This document shows positions 16,881 through 26,117 of a DNA stretch of 64,000 nt, piece after piece (positions within the stretch are counted from its first letter, which is position 1; each line of letters begins with the position of its first letter). Both the position numbers and the translations under genes were made by a program. The DNA lies in the IMG/VR virus record IMGVR_UViG_3300025030_001449, positions 27,174-91,173 of that record; one strand, given 5' to 3'. The stretch is from a virus. The notes below the pieces were generated by a model that searched no databases, was not told the origin of the DNA, and worked only from the letters and a program-made list of their open reading frames with translations.

Positions 16881-19391
16881 CTAGTATTTATTAATAATTG
16901 CATCGTTTGTATCAGTCTGGACTATTCTGCTAAAAGTAGTAGCAGAAATAACTTGATTTTTTAAATTTGTAAAATGTTTTTCGTTTGTTATTCTATAAAT
17001 AAAAGTTTGATTATTCCCACTAATACTGGGGAGTGTAACACTGTATGTACTAGTATTGGCACTATAATTTGTTGTTGCGCTATAATGAACATTTCCAGTA
17101 AATGTAAATCCAGTATTTGTTGATGCCACCAAATTCACTATAAATTTTCCTTTATTATCTATTGTTTTAGGAACAAACCAATCTATTTCTGGTGTTCTTG
17201 TGGTAAGTGAACCCTGAACTATTGTATTTCCTGTTATTCCACTAAACGTATATCTTGGTTTAAGATAATATGCCAGTATTATATCATTTAATTCTAAAGT
17301 TGTTTGATTTAAAAATATTATTCTTGTTGCAAGCGATGACGATAAACCATAATCTTTTTTTGGTGTTAATTTAGCACCATTTAATATAACGCTTAAACTA
17401 TTTTCATCTCCCACCTCAATATCAGTATAATATTCATATATATTTTCTGTTGTATTAAAATATACTTTATTTGATGATTGCGCGCCAGTTGCTCCACTTA
17501 TTATTGCTGCTGTAATCTGGTGTTGTTCGACATGAAATGCTTGTGCCAAACCAGTTCCTCTAACATATGAGGCAGTTATTGTATCTCCAGATTCATCATA
17601 TATTTTATCTGTTAAATCAACAATTCTTTTATCCGCAAGCGTTGTGTTTATACTGGCACCAGTCCATTCATTACCAGGTTTTAAGGTTAAACCATTAACA
17701 TTTACCTGGACATCTCCTAATGGTGAATTAGATAATGTAAATCTTGTTTGTCCTCCTGCACCAATATCAAATTTTTCATGGACATAAGTTACTGTTGCAG
17801 CAGATGCCAGATCAGCAAAAGTAAATACTGGTTCATCTGGACTTTTTAATGAAACAAAATATTCATCATATGTATCATCATATATTCTATAAGGTAAATT
17901 ATTATTTAATACACTTCCAGTATTAATTGTTATTCCTGTTAAACCCGATAATATAGTATTATCAAAAAAATAATCAACAAATCCTTTATATTGATTTTTA
18001 TATTTATTTAAAGTAAAATCTTCATATAAATTAAATTTATTTCTATTTTTTATTATTTCATTTTTATTTTCAAAGCTAAGAGTTTTACCAGTCAATACAT
18101 CAGCAGTAATATTAAATTTAGGTTTTATAATATATTCACCTTTATCTTCTAAATTTGAATTTGGTATTGAATCTATTATTGTCGGACTACTCCCTGTAAA
18201 TCCAGAATATGGCAATTCTTTTTCATATATTAATTTGTCAAATGCCCCGGTATATATATTTATTTTTCCCCCCATATTACTATCAAATTCACTTGAATAA
18301 TAAACTGTATCTGGGGTTGTTATATTTGGTTCAAATATTAATTTTCCATTTTCAATAAAATTTTCTGATATACCACTAGTTACAGCACTTAATCCCATCC
18401 CAAAAGAGGACTTTGAAATATAAAATGGATGGTTTTCTGCATCAATATTAAAAGTATATTTATTTCCTCTATATAATTTTAATTCTTTACCTTCAATACC
18501 ATCAACAATATAACTTAAAGTATCTGCAGATACTCTTGGAAATGATGTGGCTGTTGTTGCACTAAATTTTATGGGAAAATTAGTATCATCTAATTTATAT
18601 GGAGGTGGTGTTGCTAATCTTTGCGTAGTATTTCCATAAGTATTTCCCTCTTTTACAAATATTTCCACACCCTCTATAATATCTGAAGTTTCATCCCAAT
18701 CGGGCGTTCTTTTTAATGAAGATAATTCACCAACAGTATTAGCTATATATATTCCATTTTGACTTGATGTTGTTTGAGATCTGACAAGTACCCTATCTCC
18801 ACTTAATAAAGTTTTGCCATTAAATGCAGCATTTCCAGAACCTACTGATGCAAGATTTATAATATTAGATACTGTTGCAACTCTTACATCTGATTTAAAT
18901 GATAAAAATAACGGATGTTTAGATGTTTTTGAATTTACCTTTACATTATATGTTAATTTTGGATCAACATAATCTTTATTATATTTATAAACTTCATAAC
19001 TCAATATATTTTTAGTTGTTGCAGTAGTACCAAATGATGTACTATCATAATAATTAAAATCTAAAAATTGAGTATTACCAGTGAAAATAAAATTAATACT
19101 TTTACCAGTAAATGCTGTCATATTATATGGAAAAAATCCTTTGCTTGTTCCTGATATTGAATCTGTTATTCCGCTAGCAATCTTTGTTCCACCAGAAATA
19201 TCATATCCCTGGGTTAGAACATCAAATTCAACAATATTTGATAATAATTGAAAGTCTGGTTTTTTTGTTGCTAATTTTTGTCCAGATATTGGATTCATAC
19301 CAGAACCACCCATATCCCCACTCACAATAGAAAACTCATCAGTTTCTATTGTTCTTTGTCCCATTCCTAACTTACCAACTATAGTTCCCAT
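16881..19391 (-). CDS. large tail fibre protein
   Basis: 836 residues. Residues about 195-270 carry the common fibre domain with DRVLVRSQTTSSQNGIYI ... LKRTPDWDETSDIIEGVEIFV. Other parts are beta-rich with many Ser, Thr, Gly and Asn residues (for example GGQTRFTLSNSPLGDVQVNV). Probably a trimeric host-recognition fibre or a long baseplate appendage. It begins 2 bp from the end of another family gene (19393). Confidence 0.75.
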   Translation of the reverse strand: MGTIVGKLGMGQRTIETDEFSIVSGDMGGSGMNPISGQKLATKKPDFQLLSNIVEFDVLTQGYDISGGTKIASGITDSISGTSKGFFPYNMTAFTGKSINFIFTGNTQFLDFNYYDSTSFGTTATTKNILSYEVYKYNKDYVDPKLTYNVKVNSKTSKHPLFLSFKSDVRVATVSNIINLASVGSGNAAFNGKTLLSGDRVLVRSQTTSSQNGIYIANTVGELSSLKRTPDWDETSDIIEGVEIFVKEGNTYGNTTQRLATPPPYKLDDTNFPIKFSATTATSFPRVSADTLSYIVDGIEGKELKLYRGNKYTFNIDAENHPFYISKSSFGMGLSAVTSGISENFIENGKLIFEPNITTPDTVYYSSEFDSNMGGKINIYTGAFDKLIYEKELPYSGFTGSSPTIIDSIPNSNLEDKGEYIIKPKFNITADVLTGKTLSFENKNEIIKNRNKFNLYEDFTLNKYKNQYKGFVDYFFDNTILSGLTGITINTGSVLNNNLPYRIYDDTYDEYFVSLKSPDEPVFTFADLASAATVTYVHEKFDIGAGGQTRFTLSNSPLGDVQVNVNGLTLKPGNEWTGASINTTLADKRIVDLTDKIYDESGDTITASYVRGTGLAQAFHVEQHQITAAIISGATGAQSSNKVYFNTTENIYEYYTDIEVGDENSLSVILNGAKLTPKKDYGLSSSLATRIIFLNQTTLELNDIILAYYLKPRYTFSGITGNTIVQGSLTTRTPEIDWFVPKTIDNKGKFIVNLVASTNTGFTFTGNVHYSATTNYSANTSTYSVTLPSISGNNQTFIYRITNEKHFTNLKNQVISATTFSRIVQTDTNDAIINKY

Positions 19392-19392
19392 T

Positions 19393-19974
19393 TTATTTTA
19401 TTATTTCCCATTCATCTTTTTTATCATTCCACATTTTAAAATTTCCTTTAATATTATATATCTGATAAGGAAATTCATTCATCCAGAATAATTCTTTTCC
19501 AAAATATACATCCCCAACATTATTTGTGAAATTAACGGAATTAATGTTAAACCATATAATTGAAGTTAACCATACATTATCTTTATTATTAAATATAATA
19601 TTATTTCCCACCCCTTTAAGAAAAGGGAAATATACATAACCATCATTATTAAACTTAATATTATTTCCCATTTCTTTAAGAGAAGGTAAATCTACATAAC
19701 CATTATTATTAAACACAATATTATTTCCCACCCCTTTAAGAAAAGGGAAATATACATAATCATCATTATTAAACACAACATTATCTGGAATATATGTTAT
19801 TAATTTAGAATATATATTCTTACCACCAATAATAATCTTATTGTCATTATTTATTTCATAAGAAATATTTTCCTGATTTAATATATCAATAAATTCTTTT
19901 CTTTTTGAATCTGATTCTAAAATAATATTTTCAATTAATCTTTTAAATTGACTTTCTGTGATTATTATTTTCAT
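19393..19974 (-). CDS. solenoid-like repeat protein of the MKIIITESQFK family, copy 3
   Basis: 193 residues, the longest copy, with two additional 21-residue units. GVGNNIVFNNNGYVDLPSLK alternates with GVGNNIIFNNKDNVWLTSI, and the DNA repeats near 19600-19660 and 19720-19780 are almost identical. It is packed tightly (1 bp) between two large structural genes. Unit number varies between paralogues, so growth by unit duplication is likely. Confidence 0.7.
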   Translation of the reverse strand: MKIIITESQFKRLIENIILESDSKRKEFIDILNQENISYEINNDNKIIIGGKNIYSKLITYIPDNVVFNNDDYVYFPFLKGVGNNIVFNNNGYVDLPSLKEMGNNIKFNNDGYVYFPFLKGVGNNIIFNNKDNVWLTSIIWFNINSVNFTNNVGDVYFGKELFWMNEFPYQIYNIKGNFKMWNDKKDEWEIIK

Positions 19975-19975
19975 A

Positions 19976-22453
19976 TTAATCTATATGTTTACTTGAAAAG
20001 TTTGATTGCCAAAATCCTTCAGTATCAACCAATGTCCCAGTATTTCCTTCTCTAACTGGTATATTCTTTCCTTCTATACAAAAAGTACATATTGAACCAC
20101 TAATATCTTTTGGTTGATCTTCTTGAAATTCTGATCCATCATTTATTCCATGCCTATAAACAAATTTTTGTCTGTTAAATACTGTATTTCTATATCTTTC
20201 ACCGTTTTCCCATATTGTTGTTGATGGGATTAACTGATCAATTAAATCAAACCAATAATTTTCCAATAAATCAATATATTTAATTACCTTTGGTACATTT
20301 AATGCTTTACTTTGTAAATTACCTTCAGTTTGACTTCTGTAATAATAATCAAAATAAAGTTTTCTTAATGTGGGATATCCACCACCCTTATTATCTGAAA
20401 TTACTTTTCTGTTTTTTACATCAATAAAATGAGAATATATTTTATTTATATATTGTGCAAAACTTAAATTGGCAACATTAAATTTTGTATATTTATCATC
20501 AGGATATGGATATGTTCTACCAGTGGGAGAAACTGGATAATCAAAAGATAATTTATTATAATTATAAACATCACATTCTATTGCTTTTGCAACATCCAAA
20601 TTCATATCAACTTCTTTTGTGTTTAATATTAATTCACTTCTTCCAGAATAATCTGCTTGTCTTGTTAAACTTCTATTATAAACTCTATGTTCATTATCTT
20701 TAGTTGAATAAACCCATGATTTTTTATCATCTGGTACTTTATTAAGTTGAAATCCTGCTAATATATATGGTTCAAAGTAAGATTGTCCCCCATCATATGG
20801 TCCAAGATGAATTCCAACTGATTGATCTTTTTTGCCTAAAACATCAATTTCTTCTCTCCATCTTCCAAATTGTTGAAAATAATAATCTGGTTTATTCTCA
20901 GGTATTGCAGGAAATCCCTCATCATCAAAAAAATCTGTTAATCCAGATAATGATTGATCGTTTGGATTTATTTTACCAGAGACAAGATAAACATGTTCAT
21001 TTATATCAATTAAACAATCTGGGGCCCCAATAAATTTAAGTAAAAATTCCAATACTTTTCTTGTCCCTTTTGATTTAAATAACCAATTAGTATTTAATAC
21101 AATTCTTCTCCATAATTCAATATCCATCTCAGCTGGCGTGAAATTTTTTGAATGACCACTAAAAGATATTCTACTACTTGTTTTACCTAAAAATGAAGTT
21201 AATAAATCTTCTTCTCCAACACTTTTTAAAACCCCCCATCCTAATGTTTTTGCTAAATTTTTAACTAATTGATCTGGAATATTTTCTTTTTTATCATAAG
21301 TAATTCTATTGGCAAATGCAAGACCATCAATAAATGTTTTAACCTCATCAAATTCTCTACCATAAATTTTTAATAGTTTATCTATTTTTCCATCAGGAGT
21401 ATCAAATTCTTTAAGCGCTGTTGTTGTAAAAAACCTTGCAACTAAATTTGTTTTATATGCGTCTTGCTTATCTGCCAGTAACAATAAACTTTCCAAATAA
21501 TCTTTATAATTGTCTGTATCAATATCTAAATTATATCCATCTTTTACTGGCCAAGTAAATTGTTTGTTGATTAATACAATTCTACCACTTTCAGTTTCTA
21601 TTGGGTCTTGAAATTCTGCAGTAAATTTTGGTTTTACTTCTCTGTTTAAAACATAACTTTCAAAATTACCTAAACCATTAAAAAATTCTTCAACATGTTG
21701 ATATCTGGGTTTTATGTGATAAGTTGTTGATAGTGTAGTAGTTGTACCAGTAATGGAGGGAAAAACATTTCCTTTTGTTTTAAACCATAAATTTTTATCT
21801 GTGTCTGTACTTCCTGTAAATGAAATAACATCAAATTCTTTATTATTACTATTTAAAACAGAATATCTTTTAAAATATTTTTTAATATTTTTAAAATTCT
21901 TTTCAGATTTGAAATCCGTTAAATTTGATAAAGAATCAAAGGTTTCCAATGATTTTGAATCTTCTCTATAAATTAATTGAAATTTATTCTCAATAAAATC
22001 TGTGGGGGTTCTAAATGTTGCCTCATCTAATGTCTGATTATAAGAATAATTTAAAACAGTATTTTTTGTTTCTGTATTCTGGATATTATTTAGATATAAT
22101 GCACCAGGGAATTTAAGTATAATTTCAGAAAGTGATACTCTAATAAATTCTCTGAGTGAACCAAAATAAGCATAATTTGATATATTACTTCTATCAATAT
22201 TAAGAACTACATCTATATTATTTGAAAGTAGGGTTTTAGCTTCTTTTACATCATTTAATTTTAATGATTCTAATGTGATAGCAGTTGAAAAAATTCCAAG
22301 TTTCCCCTCATATTTTTTAGATACTTTGGGAGATAAATCTGTGGTTGTGGAAAAATTACCAATCTGTGATATTATACTACCTTCTGTAACTTTAAAATTA
22401 ATTAAATTTGAATTATCAATATTTTTTCCTACTATCTTTGTCTTTTTTGCCAT
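19976..22453 (-). CDS. baseplate protein with P2 gpI-like segment
   Basis: 825 residues. The region around residues 380-510 (LVKNLAKTLGWGVLKSVGEE ... ELWRRIVLNTNWLFKSKGTR ... FLLKFIGAPDCLIDINEH) is typical of phage tail protein I and baseplate proteins. A C-terminal part (DLIDQLIPSTTIWENGERYR ... FVYRHGIN) often recurs in such proteins of Bacteroidetes phages. It probably connects the baseplate to fibres. Confidence 0.65.
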   Translation of the reverse strand: MAKKTKIVGKNIDNSNLINFKVTEGSIISQIGNFSTTTDLSPKVSKKYEGKLGIFSTAITLESLKLNDVKEAKTLLSNNIDVVLNIDRSNISNYAYFGSLREFIRVSLSEIILKFPGALYLNNIQNTETKNTVLNYSYNQTLDEATFRTPTDFIENKFQLIYREDSKSLETFDSLSNLTDFKSEKNFKNIKKYFKRYSVLNSNNKEFDVISFTGSTDTDKNLWFKTKGNVFPSITGTTTTLSTTYHIKPRYQHVEEFFNGLGNFESYVLNREVKPKFTAEFQDPIETESGRIVLINKQFTWPVKDGYNLDIDTDNYKDYLESLLLLADKQDAYKTNLVARFFTTTALKEFDTPDGKIDKLLKIYGREFDEVKTFIDGLAFANRITYDKKENIPDQLVKNLAKTLGWGVLKSVGEEDLLTSFLGKTSSRISFSGHSKNFTPAEMDIELWRRIVLNTNWLFKSKGTRKVLEFLLKFIGAPDCLIDINEHVYLVSGKINPNDQSLSGLTDFFDDEGFPAIPENKPDYYFQQFGRWREEIDVLGKKDQSVGIHLGPYDGGQSYFEPYILAGFQLNKVPDDKKSWVYSTKDNEHRVYNRSLTRQADYSGRSELILNTKEVDMNLDVAKAIECDVYNYNKLSFDYPVSPTGRTYPYPDDKYTKFNVANLSFAQYINKIYSHFIDVKNRKVISDNKGGGYPTLRKLYFDYYYRSQTEGNLQSKALNVPKVIKYIDLLENYWFDLIDQLIPSTTIWENGERYRNTVFNRQKFVYRHGINDGSEFQEDQPKDISGSICTFCIEGKNIPVREGNTGTLVDTEGFWQSNFSSKHID

Positions 22454-22473
22454 TTATCTAAAAGTATATTTTT

Positions 22474-22484
22474 TATATAAATAT
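22474..22484 (-). promoter_or_regulatory. late-type box
   Basis: TATATAAATAT (plus strand), 20 nt from the start codon at 22453. Confidence 0.5.
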
Positions 22485-22540
22485 TTGATTTATCAAAAAA
22501 CTAATTAAATATTCAATATGAGTTGAAAAACAAAAACTTA

Positions 22541-22981
22541 TTATTTAACCAAAACTAAAACAGTCAAAATCCCCACACCAACTATTAATACTTTATTGAA
22601 AAAAACATTTCTATTTAATTTCTTTTCAATTTTCTTATTCTTATCAGTTAATTCACTTACAATTCCATCTTTTTCATTTATAATTTTACCTTTTAGTATT
22701 AATTGTTCTTTTAAATTATTTATAAGTTCCTTATCTTGAATAATAACTAATTCATAGTCAGATACTTGTCTATTTAAAGAATCAGTAAGTTCTTTATATT
22801 TATCTTTTTCTAATTTTAATACATTTAATTTTTTAACCTGGTCAATAGTTAACAATAATAAAGTATCATTATTCTCACTAATATACAATTTAGGATACTC
22901 ATTACTGGTTAATCCAGGTTGAGAAATACTTAATTGTGCTATCAGTAGAAAGATTATTAATATCAGAAATTTTCTTATCAT
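22541..22981 (-). CDS. exported coiled-coil protein with C-terminal membrane anchor, spanin-like candidate
   Basis: 146 residues. A signal peptide (FLILIIFLLIAQLSIS|QPG) with the S|Q cleavage pattern common in Bacteroidetes is followed by a coiled-coil region (about residues 50-120) and a C-terminal hydrophobic segment (VLIVGVGILTVLVLV). It overlaps the upstream gene by 80 bp in another frame, as Rz/Rz1 pairs do. No lipobox cysteine is present, so a classical outer-membrane spanin is not supported. A lysis role is inferred. Confidence 0.55.
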   Translation of the reverse strand: MIRKFLILIIFLLIAQLSISQPGLTSNEYPKLYISENNDTLLLLTIDQVKKLNVLKLEKDKYKELTDSLNRQVSDYELVIIQDKELINNLKEQLILKGKIINEKDGIVSELTDKNKKIEKKLNRNVFFNKVLIVGVGILTVLVLVK

Positions 22982-23246
22982 AATTTTTATATATTATTTT
23001 TATATTTTCTTTTCTTGTTTCGATATTAAAAAGTGAACTATCTCTTTGTTTTTCCAAAATATTATAAATGGAATCCTTTTCATTTATTTGTTTTTCTAAT
23101 AATTTTATTTTTTCTTCTTGTTTTGATATCTCAATATCATATTTATCATATTTTGGATTATACTTATATAAGAAAAAATATCCCAAAGCACACATCCCAA
23201 TAATAACTAAAATATATTTAGCGTCTTTATTTAATTCAATTTTCAT
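22902..23246 (-). CDS. Rz-like inner-membrane spanin candidate
   Basis: 114 residues. One N-terminal membrane segment (YILVIIGMCALGYFFLYKY) is followed by a long charged coiled coil (KQEEKIKLLEKQINEKDSIY). Topology and size fit an i-spanin. The 3' end overlaps the next exported protein gene and the 5' end overlaps the HNH gene by 11 bp. No endolysin or holin was recognised next to it. Confidence 0.55.
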   Translation of the reverse strand: MKIELNKDAKYILVIIGMCALGYFFLYKYNPKYDKYDIEISKQEEKIKLLEKQINEKDSIYNILEKQRDSSLFNIETRKENIKIIYKNYDKKISDINNLSTDSTIKYFSTWINQ

Positions 23247-23892
23247 TATTTTTAACCCAATTTAACTTATTACTTTTTTGTCTATTATCTTCAGTACTTA
23301 ATGGTTGTAAATTTGTCCAATGAAAACATTTTTTTTGTTCCTCTTCAATTGAAAAATTAAAGGAACTACAAGGTATGATATGGTCTACTTCCCAGTATGA
23401 ACCATAGTTATCCCAACTCATACTTTCATCAAATTGATTTTCCAAATATATTTTTAAATCTTTGATTGAAGATCCAATTAAATTAATAGTTGAATTTGAC
23501 TTTATATTTCTTTTTAATGCATTACTTAATCTGTTCCGTAGGTTATATGTTAATTTGAAGGTGGGATCTTCTTTTCTTCTTTTTTTATTATAATTTTTAT
23601 TTCTTTCTTTTACTTTATCAAGGTTGTTCAAATAATATTTTTTATTATAATCTGGATTATTTTCCTTCCATTTTTTCTTAATTTCTTTATTTTTTTCAGG
23701 ATTATTCAATACCCATTTTTTACGTTTTTCTTTTAATTTTTCAGGGTTATTTAAATAATATTTTTTATTTATTTCTTTAATGCAATTTTTGCAAGTATTA
23801 AAATAACAACCCTTCGTTTTATTATAATAATAATCTTCAATTGGTTTTTCAACATCACACTTAATACATTGTTTTAATCCACTATTATACAT
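23236..23892 (-). CDS. HNH endonuclease
   Basis: 218 residues. An N-terminal zinc-binding stretch (CIKCDVEKPIEDYYYNK ... CKNCIKEINKKYY) precedes lysine-rich repeats (YYLNNPEKLKEKRKKW). The C-terminal HNH core is WEVDHIIPCSSFNF ... HWTNLQPLSTEDNRQKSNK, with DH, the central N and the last conserved residues in the usual spacing. Probably a homing nuclease inserted next to the lysis-type genes. Confidence 0.85.
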   Translation of the reverse strand: MYNSGLKQCIKCDVEKPIEDYYYNKTKGCYFNTCKNCIKEINKKYYLNNPEKLKEKRKKWVLNNPEKNKEIKKKWKENNPDYNKKYYLNNLDKVKERNKNYNKKRRKEDPTFKLTYNLRNRLSNALKRNIKSNSTINLIGSSIKDLKIYLENQFDESMSWDNYGSYWEVDHIIPCSSFNFSIEEEQKKCFHWTNLQPLSTEDNRQKSNKLNWVKNNEN

Positions 23893-23937
23893 AATTTATT
23901 TTTTCCTTTTTACGTTATTTAATTCAATTTTCATATT

Positions 23938-24900
23938 TTATAAAAATAAATCATATAATCTAAACAATTTTCTTCTTAATTTTTCTCCCTGTTTATTAAT
24001 AAATAATTGATATTTTTTCATTAGGGAATTAACTTGTTCTTCTGTTAAAATATTATATCCAATATCCAATCTATTTGTTGAGGTTAATTTAAAAAAATTC
24101 CATAAATATTTAATTTTGTCAATTAAATTTAATTTTATTATATAATTTTTAGATTCTTCCATAATTGTAAAAAATATTCTTTTATCATAATTATCAACAC
24201 CTTTTAAATTACTATTATCAAATTCTTTAAAAATATTATAATGAATCATAATTATTGAAGTTTTATACCCATCCGTATTTTTAATATATTCTGAAAACCA
24301 ATTATTAAATTGTTGATTATTTTTAATCATTCCCTTTGTCCATCCTTGTTGTTCTAATAGTGATTTTAATTCTCCATATATTCCAGACACCTTAGAATTA
24401 ATTTCGCTTTCTATTGATCTGTCCAAAATATCTACAAATTTATCTACAACTTCTCTATTTTTTTTAATAAATCTTCTTGAAAAATTTGATGCCTCTATTG
24501 GTCTTAATCTATCTGCTGTTTTCCTTTTTCCAAGCATAAAAAATTGTAATGCATGATTAACTTCATGGGGTATATCTTCTAATAAATTATTATTAATAAT
24601 ATTAAAAAATAATATGGTGTTATTATTTGTTTTTTTAGATTTTCTAATATCAAAATAACTCGCCTGACTTTTATCATTATAATCAATAATAATTTTATTT
24701 ATTTTAACATTTTCTAATTCTGGCAATTGATTCTTATTAATTGCGTATTGCCCATATTGTTTATCTTTTAAATAATTTATTAAAAATTTTGATAATATAT
24801 CAACATCAATATTGGCCCCCAATTTTTCATTTAACATTTGAAATACCTTATCTTCTATAAACATTTTAAATTGTTGTTCATTTAATCTTATAATTTTCAT
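23938..24900 (-). CDS. zincin-like metallopeptidase candidate with MKII-type N terminus
   Basis: 320 residues from ATG 24898-24900; a GTG three codons earlier is possible. IPHEVNHALQFF (near residue 118) contains the HExxH zinc motif. The N terminus MKIIRLNEQQFKMFIED resembles the leader of the MKIIITESQFK family. Structural context and the leader suggest a protein carried in the virion or acting in head maturation. The third zinc ligand is not identified. Confidence 0.6.
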   Translation of the reverse strand: MKIIRLNEQQFKMFIEDKVFQMLNEKLGANIDVDILSKFLINYLKDKQYGQYAINKNQLPELENVKINKIIIDYNDKSQASYFDIRKSKKTNNNTILFFNIINNNLLEDIPHEVNHALQFFMLGKRKTADRLRPIEASNFSRRFIKKNREVVDKFVDILDRSIESEINSKVSGIYGELKSLLEQQGWTKGMIKNNQQFNNWFSEYIKNTDGYKTSIIMIHYNIFKEFDNSNLKGVDNYDKRIFFTIMEESKNYIIKLNLIDKIKYLWNFFKLTSTNRLDIGYNILTEEQVNSLMKKYQLFINKQGEKLRRKLFRLYDLFL

Positions 24901-24901
24901 A

Positions 24902-25384
24902 TTATGCACTTATTTCCTTAGACCATTTTTCTGACCATATTGTCCAATATGATTTTAATTTTTGAAGTGTTTCAATAACAGAATCTGTTAAATGTAATTG
25001 TTCTGATGTTATATAAACTGATTCTATATCATCTAATGAATAAATCCATGAAATATTTTCTTTTATAAGTTTACCACTCCACTCCACATTATCACCATAA
25101 ATTTTAAATTCTCCATATTCAACTGGAGAAGAAACAGAAGATTCAAATTGTTCTTTTTCTTCTTGTAATTCTTCATCCGTTAATTCTTCATCATCTTCTC
25201 TTATAAGTGATTGTTGTTTTTCACCAAATAAAAGATTATCTTCTTTTTTTTCATTGTTACTATCATTATAATCCTCTTTAATTAATTGAGATTGAGGTTG
25301 GTTTTTAGTTTTATTATATTCTTTCATTTTTTTGATAAGAGATTTCATTTCATCATATCCATTAATGGTGTTAGTGTTTTTCAT
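24902..25384 (-). CDS. acidic protein, possible internal core protein
   Basis: 160 residues, strongly acidic in the middle (REDDEELTDEELQEEKEQ). The first half has SQLIKED and SLIRED, each with an I-x-E pattern like T4-type prohead protease sites. It lies immediately before the zincin-like gene (1-bp gap) and behind a late-type box. A scaffold or core role is inference; the family is not recognised. Confidence 0.5.
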   Translation of the reverse strand: MKNTNTINGYDEMKSLIKKMKEYNKTKNQPQSQLIKEDYNDSNNEKKEDNLLFGEKQQSLIREDDEELTDEELQEEKEQFESSVSSPVEYGEFKIYGDNVEWSGKLIKENISWIYSLDDIESVYITSEQLHLTDSVIETLQKLKSYWTIWSEKWSKEISA

Positions 25385-25400
25385 AATATTTTGTATTTTT

Positions 25401-25411
25401 TATATAAATAT
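25401..25411 (-). promoter_or_regulatory. late-type box
   Basis: TATATAAATAT (plus strand), 16 nt from the start codon at 25384. Confidence 0.5.
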
Positions 25412-25440
25412 CCCTTAAAACTAAAATAATTCATTTTTTA

Positions 25441-25477
25441 TTTGGATATATCAAATATTTTACTTACCTTTGTATTA
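25441..25477 (+). promoter_or_regulatory. Bacteroidetes-type promoter
   Basis: TTTGGATATATC at 25441 and TACCTTTG at 25465-25472, then an A-rich leader with AACTTAAAACTTAAAA before ATG 25500. Confidence 0.85.
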
Positions 25478-25499
25478 TTAAACTTAAAACTTAAAAACA

Positions 25500-25976
25500 A
25501 TGAAAAACAAAATGATAACAAATCAAACATTAAACGCAATTAAAGAAAACATAATTAATGGGGCCAAAGAAAATTTTATTAATGATGGATACCTTGCCCC
25601 TGTTGCCATTATTCTTCCCAAAATAGGCGAATTGAAAATGATTCTTTTAAATCTCTCCACCATTGAAGAAAAAGAAAAAACAGAGTTATTTCTTAAAGAA
25701 TATGTTATAAATAATAATGCTTTAATGATAATGACCATTTCGGAATGCTGGATGAAAAAAATGGATAAAAAAGAATTTGAACTTATTGGGGGGTCATTAA
25801 AAAATGTTGAGGATAAAACAGAGGGGGTTATTATTACATTTGAAACTGCATTTACCTGTGAATTAATTCAATTTGAAATTGATAAAGAAAAACAAATTTT
25901 ACATAATGAAATGAGAAGCACAGAATATGAAGGTAGATTTTCAAATATTCTCAAAAAACCAATAAATGAAAATTAA
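25500..25976 (+). CDS. early-type protein, unknown function
   Basis: 158 residues with a good host-type promoter. It is soluble and alpha/beta, with a segment NDGYLAPVAIILPKIGELKM followed by a helix-rich part. No catalytic motif was recognised. It is an isolated plus-strand gene between two minus-strand structural operons, and its stop is followed directly by element B. Confidence 0.7.
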   Translation: MKNKMITNQTLNAIKENIINGAKENFINDGYLAPVAIILPKIGELKMILLNLSTIEEKEKTELFLKEYVINNNALMIMTISECWMKKMDKKEFELIGGSLKNVEDKTEGVIITFETAFTCELIQFEIDKEKQILHNEMRSTEYEGRFSNILKKPINEN

Positions 25977-25978
25977 TC

Positions 25979-26042
25979 AATAGTTAAATTGGAAAGAAAA
26001 TAAATGATATTGGGATTTTAAATGCTTATTTTTTTAACTATT
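25979..26042 (-). ncRNA. structured element, copy B
   Basis: The outer arms AATAGTTAAA (25979-25988) and TTTAACTATT (26033-26042) are identical to copy A, and the enclosed core (GGGATTTTAAAT) is very similar. On the minus strand it follows a late-type box by 20 nt; on the plus strand it directly follows the stop at 25976. Unlike A and C, no homing endonuclease lies downstream on the minus strand. The transcribed strand is uncertain. Confidence 0.45.
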
Positions 26043-26061
26043 ATTTATTTAAATCATCCAC

Positions 26062-26072
26062 TATATAAATAC
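26062..26072 (-). promoter_or_regulatory. late-type box upstream of element B
   Basis: TATATAAATAC (plus strand). The arrangement relative to element B matches copy A. The next minus-strand gene starts far away, at 25384. Confidence 0.45.
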
Positions 26073-26079
26073 CTGTTAA

Positions 26080-26117
26080 ATAAGCAAAAGACTAATTATT
26101 TTTAAAAAAAATTTAGA
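26080..26117 (-). repeat. 3' element shared by three structural genes, copy 3
   Basis: Contains AAGCAAAAGACTAATTATTT (plus strand) directly after the stop of the gene at 26118. Similar to 7815-7856 and 11250-11290. Confidence 0.5.

Noticed and set aside
22541-22981. Classical outer-membrane spanin lipoprotein
   Set aside because: No lipobox cysteine near the signal peptide end.
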